Shown one piece after another: positions 32,252 through 40,881 of a DNA stretch of 44,853 nucleotides. The stretch is from Streptomyces sp. ISL-98 (GTDB lineage: Bacteria; Actinomycetota; Actinomycetes; Streptomycetales; Streptomycetaceae). The notes below the pieces were generated by a model. The model was given only the letters and a program-made list of their open reading frames with translations, was not told where the DNA came from and searched no databases. Within the stretch, counting starts at the first letter, position 1. Each line of letters begins with the position of its first letter. The DNA is taken from positions 1-44,853 of the forward strand of contig NZ_JAGGPB010000051.1 of NCBI RefSeq assembly GCF_018614055.1, in the 5' to 3' direction. Position numbers and translations under genes: made by a program.

Positions 32252-32315
32252 GCCACGATCCTTTCTGTGTACCGGTGACTGGATAAGACTCACTAGGCGC
32301 TGGTGGAGGCTGCTA

Positions 32316-33317
32316 TCAGCAGCCGGTCGAGTCACCTTGTCGGGGTTGGTCCCTGCGAGCATTTGCGATGTCGCTGTCGCCGCGCCGTGGCCTCGTTGCC
32401 CAGGACGGAAGCCAGACCGTCTCAGGGAGCCTTGGCAGGCTTCCGAGGTGGGTGATGATTCCACGGAGTCCTGGATGTGGATTCGTTTTGGGGAGGATAA
32501 GAGAAAGTGGGTAGGCGAGGGTCGGATTCACAATAGGGATGCGGCGTAGGTCGTAGTTCGTCGGCCAGATGTACCGGTCGCGTGCCCCAACGAGGGTGGC
32601 CACGTCCGCGGAGTCCGCGAGAGTGTCCAGGAGTACTTCGTCTCCAAAGTGCGGGCCTGCCGCGTCGAGGCGCAGGTCGAAGTCGGTGGCGAGCTGATCG
32701 TAGAACTCTGCCCATTCGCTTCGGGGCGCGATACCCGGCACCCATATCCGGTGCTTACGCAGCTGCGGTGGCGTCAGTCTTCGCGCGGAGGCGAGCGGAT
32801 GCCCAGGGCCGACGAGAAGTTCCAGCGGAGAGTCGAACGCGCGAATCATTTGCACGTCGGGCGGCAGTGTGTCCGGGTCAATGACGGTACGGAACGAGGC
32901 ATCGATATCGCCTGCTTCGACGGCGGTGACCGCCACGCGTGGGTCGTTGACCCTGAGGGTCACCACGTCGAGGTTGGTTTCGGGATGCGACCGCCAATAG
33001 TCGTGCAGAACAACGGCCTGCGCGCTCCGCAGGCCGAGAACGTCGATCCGAAGGGCCCGGGAGCCCGGCCTGACCGCGGTGATGGCGCGCTCGATACCCG
33101 CGACGATGCTCCGCGCGTGGGGGAGAAACGCCTGACCATCGAGCGTCAGCTCAACCCCTCGGGCGGTACGTGTGAACAGACGGACTTCCAGCTCGCGCTC
33201 CAGGGCGGCGATCCGCTTGGAGACTGCCTGCTGCGTCACGCCCAGCTCATCGGCCGCATGTTGCAACTGTCCGAGCTCTGTCGCCCGGACGAACGATCGC
33301 AATGCCTCGGTGTCCAC
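32316..33317 (-). CDS. LysR-family transcriptional regulator
   Basis: The product is 333 residues. The N-terminal HTH reads MDTEALRSFVRATELGQLQH, AADELGVTQQAVSKRIAALE, RELEVRLFTRTARGVELTLD. The C-terminal co-inducer domain carries RSAQAVVLHDYWRSHPETNL, DIDASFRTVIDP and LELLVGPGHPLASARRLTP. It exceeds the usual ~300 residues by a polar tail (SWATRPRRGDSDIANARRDQ), which may be extra sequence acquired when the 3' end was rearranged. Its likely target is the acetyltransferase gene just downstream. The ligand is unknown. Confidence 0.9.
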   Translation of the reverse strand: MDTEALRSFVRATELGQLQHAADELGVTQQAVSKRIAALERELEVRLFTRTARGVELTLDGQAFLPHARSIVAGIERAITAVRPGSRALRIDVLGLRSAQAVVLHDYWRSHPETNLDVVTLRVNDPRVAVTAVEAGDIDASFRTVIDPDTLPPDVQMIRAFDSPLELLVGPGHPLASARRLTPPQLRKHRIWVPGIAPRSEWAEFYDQLATDFDLRLDAAGPHFGDEVLLDTLADSADVATLVGARDRYIWPTNYDLRRIPIVNPTLAYPLSLILPKTNPHPGLRGIITHLGSLPRLPETVWLPSWATRPRRGDSDIANARRDQPRQGDSTGC

Positions 33318-33547
33318 TGGTTCACCTTAGGCGTGCACAACTGATCGTTGTGGCGCGCCGAGGATCGGTTGTTTGATCACGGCGTCGGAGATCAATGGAA
33401 CCGTGGTTGAGCTGAGATTGATCGGGTGGCGTGCGCCTGAACATCAGCCTTGAGTGACAGGACGGGGGAAAGTACCAGTCGGGCACGATGCCCGAACTGC
33501 CGCTTCTCCACCCCTTGTTCACTCATGGCGACCACCACACGGCGAAG

Positions 33548-33720
33548 GCTTCGAAGCCGAGCTGAAGCAGTTCAACGGCGAACAGGATCACGTCCACCTG
33601 CTCGTGCACGATCCACCGAAGGTTCAGCTCTCCAAACTGGTCAACTCCCTCAAGGGCGTCAGCTCCCGCAGACTTCGCCAGGAGTACAACGCGCACGTCC
33701 GCCGACATCTGTGGGGCGGA
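33548..33720 (+). pseudogene. IS200/IS605 TnpA fragment
   Basis: FEAELKQFNGEQDHVHLLVH, DPPKVQLSKLVNSLKGVSSR and RLRQEYNAHV match the middle of the TnpA at 22815, including the HUH motif. The catalytic Tyr region is missing: the sequence passes directly to the element end at 33803-33845. The N-terminal part is also absent. A related element has thus been reduced to a ~300-bp relic. Confidence 0.8.
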
Positions 33721-33802
33721 CACAACGTCCCATCTGACCGTCACCACGCAGGCGCAGGGACACTCCGGCGCTCCGCGCCTCCGAGCCAAGCACGCCCTTC
33801 AC

Positions 33803-33845
33803 CACCACCCTAAAGGGCGGTGCACTGGGCGAGATCAGAGGTAGG
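33803..33845. repeat. IS605-type left end, second copy
   Basis: CACCACCC (33803-33810) and GGGCGGTG (33815-33822) form an imperfect stem around TAAA, and 33822-33845 matches 23295-23318 at 22 of 24 positions. It follows the TnpA fragment, as in the fuller element at 21.6-23.3 kb. Confidence 0.7.
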
Positions 33846-33892
33846 CAGCCTCACGTTCGGACAGATCTGGGCAGTCGGACCTTCGTGCTCTC

Positions 33893-35005
33893 TCAGCCGG
33901 CGTGAAGGATCCGAAAGCGATCGGGTTCCGCCGGATCTCGATCAACGACGTGGACTGGCGTCCAAGCCCATTGCCAAACGCTGATGCCTGGCGTGCGGGA
34001 GAACTGGATCTGCCCGCGGGTGCCCTCGACAGCAACGCGCGGCCAGGATTCGGCAATGCGCGCCCGGTCCGCGCCGTGAGAACGCAGCACATCGGCGAGG
34101 ACGGCGACCGTGTCGTAGCCCTCGAAGGCGACGAAGGAGGGCGCTTCGCCCAGCCGCTCGCGGAGGGCCGTCTCGACTCGTGCACCAAGTGGGCTGAGAC
34201 GCTCGGGCAGGTAGCGCAAGAACGGGATCGCTGAGCCGTCGTCGCCCAGCAACGTCGCCCATTCGGCGAACTCCGGTTGCCCGGCCGGAGCACCAATCAT
34301 GATCTCGGAGAGGCGCTGGTCGCGGCGGACAGACTTGACGATCGACACTGCCGGCTCCGGGTGGCCGACCAGAAGAAGGAGGGCTGTCGCGCGATTGTCG
34401 ACGAGTTCGTCGCACACGGCCGTTGGGGTGAGCGCGCGCATGTCGAGTTCGATCACGGTGCCGCCGCGTGGAGCGAGGTAGTCCCGCAGAATGCGGGCCC
34501 CAGATGTCCAGTAGACACTCGGCTGGGCTGCTACGGCGATTCGACTGTGGCCCGCGCTGAGGAGGAAGTCTGCGTAGATCTGCCAGCCGTGGGACTGCGC
34601 CGGGCAGAGGCGCGCGACCCATTCCGTTGGCTGTTCGGTGAGCGCGTCGAGAACCGCTGACGAACAGAGGAACGGCAGGCCGAGGGCGTCGGCCCTGGCG
34701 GCAGCGGCGCGAGCGACGACGCTGTGATACTCCCCCGCCAAGGCAGCCACGCCCAGGCGAGCCAATTCATCTACGGCCGCCGTGGCCCTCTGTGGATCAG
34801 CCGCGGTGTCTCGGACCACCAGCTCGAGTGGTCTTCCGGCGATCCCGCCGGCGTCATTGACTTCGCGAACAGCCAGCTCGAGTCCAGCAAGCAAGTGTTG
34901 GCCTGCCTCGACCCAGCCAGGCCGAGTCAGCGGAACGAGAGCGCCGATCTGGACGGATGATCCGTCAGTCCGCTCCGCTCCAGGTGGCGATGGTGGCGTA
35001 TTCAT
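33893..35005 (-). CDS. LivJ/AmiC-like ligand-binding protein without signal peptide
   Basis: The product is 370 residues. The fold is the leucine/amide-binding periplasmic protein type: SVQIGALVPLTRPGWVEAGQ, LAGLELAVREVNDAGGIAGR, PLELVVRDTAADPQRATAAV (all typical of LivJ/UrtA/AmiC), then VAFEGYDTVAVLADVLRSHG. There is no signal peptide or lipobox: the protein begins with a polar MNTPPSPPGAERTDG. It is thus likely cytosolic, which is known for the amide sensor AmiC. ATG 35005 follows GGGAGAC at nine bases and overlaps the stop of a 39-codon frame as ATGA. It lies ~1 kb downstream of the Liv operon on the same strand. A sensor role is inference; a binding protein whose export signal was lost is the alternative. 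Confidence 0.82.
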   Translation of the reverse strand: MNTPPSPPGAERTDGSSVQIGALVPLTRPGWVEAGQHLLAGLELAVREVNDAGGIAGRPLELVVRDTAADPQRATAAVDELARLGVAALAGEYHSVVARAAAARADALGLPFLCSSAVLDALTEQPTEWVARLCPAQSHGWQIYADFLLSAGHSRIAVAAQPSVYWTSGARILRDYLAPRGGTVIELDMRALTPTAVCDELVDNRATALLLLVGHPEPAVSIVKSVRRDQRLSEIMIGAPAGQPEFAEWATLLGDDGSAIPFLRYLPERLSPLGARVETALRERLGEAPSFVAFEGYDTVAVLADVLRSHGADRARIAESWPRVAVEGTRGQIQFSRTPGISVWQWAWTPVHVVDRDPAEPDRFRILHAG

Positions 35006-35121
35006 GCGTTGGTGTCTCCCGCGTGACGATTCGGTCGCAGGTTGCCCAGATCGCCGAGTGGCAAGGCCCGGTAGTACGCGTTCATCTCATCTCGCCGTGG
35101 CAGGCGCACCTGGGTGACCAT
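35002..35121 (-). CDS. 39-residue ORF coupled to the LivJ-like gene
   Basis: ATG 35121 opens a frame reading MVTQVRLPRRDEMNAYYRAL, PLGDLGNLRPNRHAGDTNA that ends in TGA overlapping the next gene's ATG (ATGA). The next gene's ribosome-binding site lies inside it. It has no recognised family and no strong ribosome-binding site of its own. It could be a leader or the tail of a deleted gene. Confidence 0.4.
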   Translation of the reverse strand: MVTQVRLPRRDEMNAYYRALPLGDLGNLRPNRHAGDTNA

Positions 35122-35204
35122 GCCGGACATTGCATCCACCACCATCGCCAACAGGCAACCGATTATTGTTCGCTGAGCTGCCAGGCTTGAAGAATCCCTG
35201 TCCA

Positions 35205-35440
35205 GCGAGCGGCAGATCCCCTCCTGGATCTCCACCGTCGGGGCCCGGCTGGGCCGCTCTGCTCGGCCGGCTCCATCACGACCTGGCCACCCTCGACCCC
35301 GCCCACCGGATCGAGGAGTTCGCCACGAAGTTCGGCGGCCTGCGTATCACCGCCGCCGAACCGCTTCGAAGGTGGCGAATTCGACGGCGAGTTCGCCGAC
35401 CGGGCCACCGCCCTCACCGACGCCGCTGCACCGTCGTCCG
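35205..35440 (+). pseudogene. Remnant of an unknown actinomycete protein
   Basis: GPGWAALLGRLHHDLATLDP and AHRIEEFATKFGGLRITAAE are followed in another frame by FEGGEFDGEFADRATALTDA. This succession resembles a common uncharacterised Streptomyces family (a G-W-x-L-L...D-x-x-Y/HRI...K-x-GGLR pattern followed by an acidic helix), broken by a frameshift near 35358. Its usual C-terminal Cys-containing end is missing. Confidence 0.45.
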
Positions 35441-35965
35441 TCTACTCCTTTCCTGCGGTGACAACGCCCGCCCGACTGGTTCAGCATCCCCACACGAACC
35501 GCAGCCGCGTTGGATTCGATGGTCAAGCCTCCGACCAGCTGATCGGCGACCGTCATCGGATGGGCAGTTGCGCCGCGACCATGACGTCCCGTACAGGTCT
35601 TCGAAGTGCAGAGAACGGCTGTCGGCGTCCTCCCGCTCGTCCCACACCCGCACGCCGTGAGCGCGCAGGTGATTGCCGATCTGCTGCACGTCGTCCGTAT
35701 ACAGGACGAGCAGGGGCTGGCCACCGCACTGACGGCCGATCAGCTCACGCTCCCGGGCCGTGGTCGCAGGCATCAGCCAGAGGCCGGCCTGTGCCTGGCC
35801 GGATAATCCAACGTGCAGATAGCGGTCGCCTCCAGCCGTCTGATCGTGCAGGATCGAAAAGCCCAGGATGTCGCGGTAGAAGACCAGGGCGGCATCTGCA
35901 TCCGCGACGAGCACCACCGTGCGGCCGAGCGCGGAGAACAGGTTCTGATCGGGAGAAGAAGCCAT
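35414..35965 (-). CDS. VOC-family protein, C-terminal frameshift
   Basis: The VOC domain spans about residues 10-130: NLFSALGRTVVLVADADAAL, VFYRDILGFSILHDQTAGGD, RYLHVGLSGQAQAGLWLMPA, QQIGNHLRAHGVRVWDERED, SRSLHFEDLYG. In relatives the last strand is DLYGNxxxLxQL followed by the stop. Here, after DLYGT, the continuation MVAAQLPIR-stop is in the +1 frame, ending near 35556, whereas the current frame runs on to 35414 in basic shadow sequence. A single-base indel near 35580 is inferred, and the domain itself may still fold. ATG 35965 has GGAGG at nine bases. The gene lies between the Liv operon and the LivJ-like gene on the same strand. Confidence 0.7.
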   Translation of the reverse strand: MASSPDQNLFSALGRTVVLVADADAALVFYRDILGFSILHDQTAGGDRYLHVGLSGQAQAGLWLMPATTARERELIGRQCGGQPLLVLYTDDVQQIGNHLRAHGVRVWDEREDADSRSLHFEDLYGTSWSRRNCPSDDGRRSAGRRLDHRIQRGCGSCGDAEPVGRALSPQERSRRTTVQRRR

Positions 35966-36009
35966 GAGTGGAGCCTCCAGGTGAGGGACAATCCCGTTCG
36001 GTCGTCCGG

Positions 36010-36717
36010 TCAGTCGACGCCCAGCAGGCGCCTCCGGTCCTCGGGTCGGGACGCGAATTCCGCGCAGGCTGCTTGGTGGACGATGCGGCCCTTCTGCATG
36101 ACGGCCACGCTCTGGGCGACGGAGAAGGCGAGCCCCAGGTTCTGTTCGACGAGGACCACCGACATGCCCTGCGCGCTCACCTCGCGGATCACCTCGCCCA
36201 CTTGGGCGACGATCGCCGGGGCGAGGCCGTCGGACGGCTCGTCGAGCAGCAGCAGACGCGGATTGCCCAGCAGGGCGCGGGCGATCGCGAGCATCTGCTG
36301 TTCCCCGCCGGAAAGCTGGTCGCCGCGATGGCCGAGCCGCTCCCCCAGCCGCGGCAACAGGTCGAGGATGCGGGCCCTTGTCCACGGGCCCCGCGCCGGA
36401 CGCCGCGAGGCGATCGCCAGGTGCTCTGCCACCGTCAGGGGCGCGAAAACACGGCGCCCCTGCGGAACGACACTCACCCCGGCCCGGGCGATCACATCGA
36501 CACGGGCCCCGGCGATCTCCCGGCCGTCGATGGTGACGCTGCCTTCGTAGGGCCGGAGGAATCCCACGACGGTCGAGATGAGGGTGGTCTTCCCGACCCC
36601 GTTGCGCCCGAGGACCGCGAGGGTCCCGCCTGTGTCGAGGTCGAGATCGATACCGTCCAGGACGGTGCCCCCGGCGTAACCGGAGCGCAGCTCACGCACG
36701 CTGAAGAACGGCTTCAC
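36010..36717 (-). CDS. livF: Branched-chain amino acid-type ABC transporter ATP-binding protein LivF
   Basis: The product is 235 residues. Walker A is AVLGRNGVGKTTLISTVV, the signature is LSGGEQQMLAIARALLG, Walker B is RLLLLDEPSDGLAP, and the H-loop region follows at VVLVEQNLGLAFSVAQSVAV, typical of LivF-type subunits. The ATG at 36717 overlaps the livG stop as ATGA. It is the last gene of the five-gene operon. With LivG it forms the cytoplasmic ATPase pair for the LivHM permease. A short, non-conserved C-terminus is normal. The ligand depends on the binding protein at 39326. Confidence 0.93.
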   Translation of the reverse strand: MKPFFSVRELRSGYAGGTVLDGIDLDLDTGGTLAVLGRNGVGKTTLISTVVGFLRPYEGSVTIDGREIAGARVDVIARAGVSVVPQGRRVFAPLTVAEHLAIASRRPARGPWTRARILDLLPRLGERLGHRGDQLSGGEQQMLAIARALLGNPRLLLLDEPSDGLAPAIVAQVGEVIREVSAQGMSVVLVEQNLGLAFSVAQSVAVMQKGRIVHQAACAEFASRPEDRRRLLGVD

Positions 36718-37475
36718 GAGGAGACCTCCTTGGTACCGAGGTAGGCACTCTGGACCTCGGTGGAGGCGCGCACCTCATCCGGAGAGCCGGTCTTCAGGTG
36801 TCTGCCGAGGTGCATGACCGTCACCGTGTCGGCGAGCTCGAAGACCATGTCAAGGTCGTGTTCGATCAGGAGTACGGTCACCTCACCGGGCAGAGCGGCG
36901 ATCAGTTCCGTGAGCCGCGCCGTCTCCGCCGGCGACATCCCGGCGGCCGGCTCGTCCAGCAACAGCAGCCGGGGTTCGGTAGCCAGAGCGACGGCGACCT
37001 CCAGCTGCCGCCGTTCGCCGTGCGAGAGCGCGGCCACCTGGGCGTCGTGCCGGGTGGGCAGGCCCACTCGCTCGAGCAGCGTGTACGCCTGCGCGATCGC
37101 CGTCGCCCGGGCACTCACCTTCCGCCAGCCGCCGAGTCCGGTACCGGCTCGGCGCAGCACGGCGAGCAGGACGTTCTCCAGCACGGTCTCTTGCATGAAG
37201 AGACTGGAGTGCTGAAACGTCGCGGCGACACCGAGCGCGACGCGGCGGTCCACGGGCAACCGGGTCACGTCCTGCCCGTCGACGAGGATGGTTCCGGCGG
37301 TGGTCGACAGCGTTCCCGAGATCAGGCCGAACAGCGTCGACTTGCCCGCACCGTTCGGACCGATGATCGCGTGCCGGGCCCCCGGCCGCACGGTGAGGTC
37401 GACCTCGTCCAAGGCTCGGAAGGAGCCGAAGTGTCGTGACACCTGGCGTAGTTCCAGTAGATCGAGATCTGTCAC
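36714..37475 (-). CDS. livG: Branched-chain amino acid-type ABC transporter ATP-binding protein LivG
   Basis: The product is 253 residues. Walker A is AIIGPNGAGKSTLFGLIS, the Q-loop region reads GVAATFQHSSLFMQETVLEN, the signature is LSHGERRQLEVAVALATEP, Walker B is RLLLLDEPAAGMSPAE, and VLLIEHDLDMVFELADTVTV carries the H-loop. The NH-terminal part is LivG-like (ELRQVSRHFGSFRALDEVDL). GTG 37475 is chosen for AGAGGAC six bases upstream and because it overlaps the livM stop (37472) as GTGA. The longer open frame upstream is the antisense reading of livM. Confidence 0.93.
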   Translation of the reverse strand: MTDLDLLELRQVSRHFGSFRALDEVDLTVRPGARHAIIGPNGAGKSTLFGLISGTLSTTAGTILVDGQDVTRLPVDRRVALGVAATFQHSSLFMQETVLENVLLAVLRRAGTGLGGWRKVSARATAIAQAYTLLERVGLPTRHDAQVAALSHGERRQLEVAVALATEPRLLLLDEPAAGMSPAETARLTELIAALPGEVTVLLIEHDLDMVFELADTVTVMHLGRHLKTGSPDEVRASTEVQSAYLGTKEVSS

Positions 37476-38449
37476 GCCGTCCTCTTCCGGGTCAGCTTGG
37501 GCGGGAGTCGTACGCCGGCCAGCCCTCTGGGCAGCGTGTAGACGGCGATGACGAAGAACAGTCCGAGCAGCAGCGGCCCGCGTCCGGCGACGGCTTCGAG
37601 GTTTCCGAGGTAGTCCCGGGTGAGCCAGACGAGCGCGGCTCCGGCACAAGCCCCCCACATCGAGCCGGAGCCGCCGATGACGACGGCCAGCAGCGCCAGG
37701 GCGGCGATCTCGAATCCCGCGTCGCCGGGCGAGACGAACCGCTGCACCGACACCCACAAGGCACCGGCGACGCCGGCCAGCGCACCGGCGCCGCAATAGA
37801 CAGTCAAGGCGTACCGCCGGGTGGGATATCCGATCGCGCTCATGCGGGGCTCGTTGTCGCGGATTCCGCGCAGGGCAAGGGCGAACGGTGTCGAGCCCAG
37901 GCGGGAGACGGCCGCGAAGAGCACCAGGAATACGGCCAGGACATAGAAGTACACCAGCCCGTCGAGCTCCAGCGCGGGCATGCCGGGCAACGGTACGACG
38001 GGCGGGATGCCGGACACACCGTCGGTGCCGTTCGTCAGCGACTTCCAGTTGACGGCAGCGCTGTAGGCGATCTCTCCGATGGCCAGCGTCAGCATCAGGA
38101 ACACCACTCCCCGGGCTCTCACGGCCAGCCATCCCGTGGGCACGGCTACCAGCGCGGAGACGCCCGCGGCGATGAGGAGTTGGAGTATCCCGATGTCGGT
38201 GAGCCTCGTCGCGACGATCGCCGCCGTATAGGCACCGACGCCGAAGTAGGCCGACTGGCCGAGAGTCGGCAGTCCGGTCAGGCCGGTGAGCAGGTTCACG
38301 CTGATCGCGAGAAGGGCGAACACCAGGATCCGCGACAGGCTGCCGATGATGTACGGGCTGAGGACGAAGGGGGCCGACGCGAGCCCGACGGCAACGACAG
38401 TCACCGACAGCCGCCGTGCGGCGGATCCGTCAGGTCCGGACGGGTTCAT
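37472..38449 (-). CDS. livM: Branched-chain amino acid-type ABC transporter permease LivM
   Basis: The product is 325 residues and mostly hydrophobic, with about eight to ten membrane segments. The LivM hallmarks are NLLTGLTGLPTLGQSAYFGV, GAYTAAIVATR, the cytoplasmic coupling loop ALALRGIRDNEPRMSAIGYP, and AVVIGGSGSMWGACAGAALV. ATG 38449 overlaps the livH stop as ATGA. It pairs with LivH as the heterodimeric permease. The polar C-terminus (PPKLTRKRTA) lies in the cytoplasm. Confidence 0.92.
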   Translation of the reverse strand: MNPSGPDGSAARRLSVTVVAVGLASAPFVLSPYIIGSLSRILVFALLAISVNLLTGLTGLPTLGQSAYFGVGAYTAAIVATRLTDIGILQLLIAAGVSALVAVPTGWLAVRARGVVFLMLTLAIGEIAYSAAVNWKSLTNGTDGVSGIPPVVPLPGMPALELDGLVYFYVLAVFLVLFAAVSRLGSTPFALALRGIRDNEPRMSAIGYPTRRYALTVYCGAGALAGVAGALWVSVQRFVSPGDAGFEIAALALLAVVIGGSGSMWGACAGAALVWLTRDYLGNLEAVAGRGPLLLGLFFVIAVYTLPRGLAGVRLPPKLTRKRTA

Positions 38450-39324
38450 GTGCGCACCGCCGACGAGACCAGGCCGTGCGGGCGGACGACGAGCACGGCC
38501 AGCATGGTGCCGAAGAGAAGGAAGGGGGCGTACTCCGGGAGCAGAGCCACCCCCAGTGTCTGCACCTGGCCGATGAGAAGCGCTCCGGCGAGCGCACCGC
38601 GCACGGATCCGAGACCGCCTACGACCACGACGACGAGCGAGAGGACGAGGACGGTCTCGTCGACTCCCGGCCCGGGACCCAGAATCGGTGCCCCCAGGAC
38701 ACCACCGACCGCGGCCAGAGCCGCACCGAACGCGAAGACTCCGTACAAAACCTTGCGGATGTCGACACCCAGTGCGCGGACCATGTCCCGGTCCGCGACG
38801 GTGGCCCGCACCAGTGCTCCGAGCGAGGTGCGTTCGAAGAGGAGGTACACGACGGTCGCGAGGCCGGTCGCGACGCCGATGAACACCAGCCGGTAGACCG
38901 GATAGGCGTGGCCGAGGAGGTCCACCGTCCCGCGGAGGAACGTCGGCGGGTCCGTGGGCAGCACCTCGCCGCCGAAGGCCGCGGCAAGAAGATCGGCGAC
39001 GATGAAGGTGACACCGAGCGTCAGCACGGCCTGGTCCAGGTGCCCGCGCCGGGCCAGCGGCTGAGTGAGGAACGTCAGCGCCACTCCGCCCAGGGTGCCC
39101 ACCAGAGCGCCGGCAGCCAGCGCGAGGAGCAGACCCCACAGGCTCCCGTCGGACAGTGCGTAGGCGACGTAGGCCCCGACGAGGTAGAGCGTGCCGTGAG
39201 CCAGGTTGAGCACGTCCATCATGCCGAAGACCAGGGAGAGGCCGACCGCGATCGTGAACAGCAGCAGACCGAAGGCGACCCCGTCGATGACGCTGACGAA
39301 GTTGCCGTCCAACCATCCGGCCAC
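38446..39324 (-). CDS. livH: Branched-chain amino acid-type ABC transporter permease LivH
   Basis: The product is 292 residues and very hydrophobic. LivH landmarks: IDGVAFGLLLFTIAVGLSLV, FGMMDVLNLAHGTLYLVGAY, the coupling loop LGALVRATVADRDMVRALGV, and LVVVVVGGLGSVRGALAGAL. GTG 39324 is preferred: it starts one base after the binding-protein stop codon (39326) with GGCGG upstream. The longer frame to 39384 would overlap that gene by 59 bp. Together with LivM it forms the membrane channel. Confidence 0.9.
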   Translation of the reverse strand: MAGWLDGNFVSVIDGVAFGLLLFTIAVGLSLVFGMMDVLNLAHGTLYLVGAYVAYALSDGSLWGLLLALAAGALVGTLGGVALTFLTQPLARRGHLDQAVLTLGVTFIVADLLAAAFGGEVLPTDPPTFLRGTVDLLGHAYPVYRLVFIGVATGLATVVYLLFERTSLGALVRATVADRDMVRALGVDIRKVLYGVFAFGAALAAVGGVLGAPILGPGPGVDETVLVLSLVVVVVGGLGSVRGALAGALLIGQVQTLGVALLPEYAPFLLFGTMLAVLVVRPHGLVSSAVRT

Positions 39325-39325
39325 G

Positions 39326-40501
39326 TCAGCCGCCCAGCCGGCCGAGCTCGGAGCTGACGGTGTTGGTCCCCTGTTTGACCTCACGCAGGTACCAGGGCTG
39401 GATGGGCGTGCCGCCGCTGTTGAACCGCCAGGTGCCTCGCGGGCTGTCGATGTCCCCCACCTTGGCGATGGCAGCGTTGACCGTTTCCGGGGTCACCGTG
39501 CCACCGGCCGCCTTGATCGCCTTGTCGAGCACCTGCGCCGCGTCCCATGACGCCATCGCGTAGGTGGTCGGGGCCGACCCGTAGGCGGATGTGTACGCCG
39601 GGGCGAAATGCTTGTTGGCCGCGTTGTCCAGGTCCGCGCTGTAGTTGAGTGCGGTGAGGATGCCATTGGCCGCCTCTCCCTGCCCCTTGAGCACGCCGCC
39701 CTCGGTGAGGAAGCCGGGCGCGTAGAGCGGGATCTTGCCGGCCAGTCCGAAGTCCCGGTACTGCTTGACGAAGTCGACGGCCGCACCGCCGGCGTAGAAG
39801 CAGAAGACGGCTTTCGCGCCGGACCTCTCGATCTGCGCGAGGTACGGCTGGAAGTTCTTCGTTCCTGGGAACGGCGTATAGACCTCCTCCCCCGCGATCT
39901 TTCCGCCCACCGGGAGGAAGGTGGACTTGAAGCCCTCCACCTCGTCCTTGCCCGCCTGGTAGCCCGCGGCGATCAGGAAGACCGGGCCGCCGGCCTTCTC
40001 CGCCACGTGCTTGCCCAGCGCCTTGCCGGGTTCATCGTTGACGTACGACGTGCGCCAGATGTACGTGGTCCCGGTCAGCGTCGTAGGCGAGGCGTTCGAG
40101 CCGACGAGCGGGACCTTTCTTGTCTCGAACAGGTCCTTGACTCCGTTGATGGTCGCCGAGCTCACCACCCCACTCACCGCCAGGACATGGTCCTGCTTGA
40201 CCAACTTCTCCGCGGCCGCCTTGCCCGAGTCGGCCGTTTCCCCTTCGTCGGCAATCACGATCTCCACCTCGCGGCCGCCGAGCTTGCCGCCGTGCTGCTT
40301 GACGTAGAGCTCGAAGCCCTGCTTCATGTCGTCGCCGAGCGCCTTGTAGATCCCCGACTGCGGGACGAGGAGCCCGATCTTCACGGGCCCGCTCTGCTTG
40401 TTGTCACCACTGGCCCCAAGGCTGGCACCACCACATGCCGTGGCCAGCAGGAGTGCCGTCGATACGGCGATCAGAGCAACGGGACGAGAACGACGTGCCA
40501 T
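39326..40501 (-). CDS. Branched-chain amino acid-type ABC transporter substrate-binding lipoprotein
   Basis: The product is 391 residues. A signal peptide RRSRPVALIAVSTALLLATA ends at the lipobox Cys (residue 23, LATAC-GG), so the protein is predicted to be lipid-anchored outside the membrane. The type 1 binding fold carries VKIGLLVPQSGIYKALGDDM, VEIVIADEGETADSGKAAAE, LAVSGVVSSATINGVKDLFE and TYIWRTSYVNDEPGKALGKH. ATG 40501 has GGAG six bases upstream. It is the first gene of the Liv operon. The class binds branched-chain amino acids, but also urea, amides and aromatic acids, so the ligand is open. Confidence 0.92.
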   Translation of the reverse strand: MARRSRPVALIAVSTALLLATACGGASLGASGDNKQSGPVKIGLLVPQSGIYKALGDDMKQGFELYVKQHGGKLGGREVEIVIADEGETADSGKAAAEKLVKQDHVLAVSGVVSSATINGVKDLFETRKVPLVGSNASPTTLTGTTYIWRTSYVNDEPGKALGKHVAEKAGGPVFLIAAGYQAGKDEVEGFKSTFLPVGGKIAGEEVYTPFPGTKNFQPYLAQIERSGAKAVFCFYAGGAAVDFVKQYRDFGLAGKIPLYAPGFLTEGGVLKGQGEAANGILTALNYSADLDNAANKHFAPAYTSAYGSAPTTYAMASWDAAQVLDKAIKAAGGTVTPETVNAAIAKVGDIDSPRGTWRFNSGGTPIQPWYLREVKQGTNTVSSELGRLGG

Positions 40502-40881
40502 GGAAACTCCGTACGTTGTCAACCGGCCCCGGAGGGCTGGATGTTGCTGATGGGGCTGCCTTGAGGGGGTCCAGGCGAGGGAGGTCCGGCTCTCAGGGGT
40601 GGCCTGGCTGCCGGTTGAAATGCGCGTTTCGTCGCTGATCAGACGGGCTCGAAGCCACAGCCGATGCCTGGGCGAGCCCTTGACTGCCTACGGGCGGCAT
40701 CGGAGATGACACGTGTCTATCGCGAATTTACGACGCTCGTCAAGACTTCGCGAGATGGGCGGCCTCGCGAGGGTCGCGACCCTTGACCCCGACCACATGC
40801 ATGTCGTAACACTAGCCATCGTCATTTTTGCGCTATGCCGATCTGGCTACAGGCTCTTGACCAGTCAGGGAGTGAAGCACC
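40502..40881. promoter_or_regulatory. Divergent promoter region between Liv operon and esterase
   Basis: 380 bp with no gene. A possible promoter toward the esterase is TTGACC at 40783, an 18-bp spacer, and TAACAC at 40807; the -10 match is poor. A relatively AT-rich patch (40715-40745 and 40800-40850) marks where promoters should lie. No convincing operator dyad was found. Confidence 0.35.

Noticed and set aside
37436..38896. 486-codon plus-strand frame over the Liv permeases
   Set aside because: It is highly charged, Asp/Gly/Arg/Gln-rich shadow sequence. The minus strand encodes LivM and LivH with correct overlaps.
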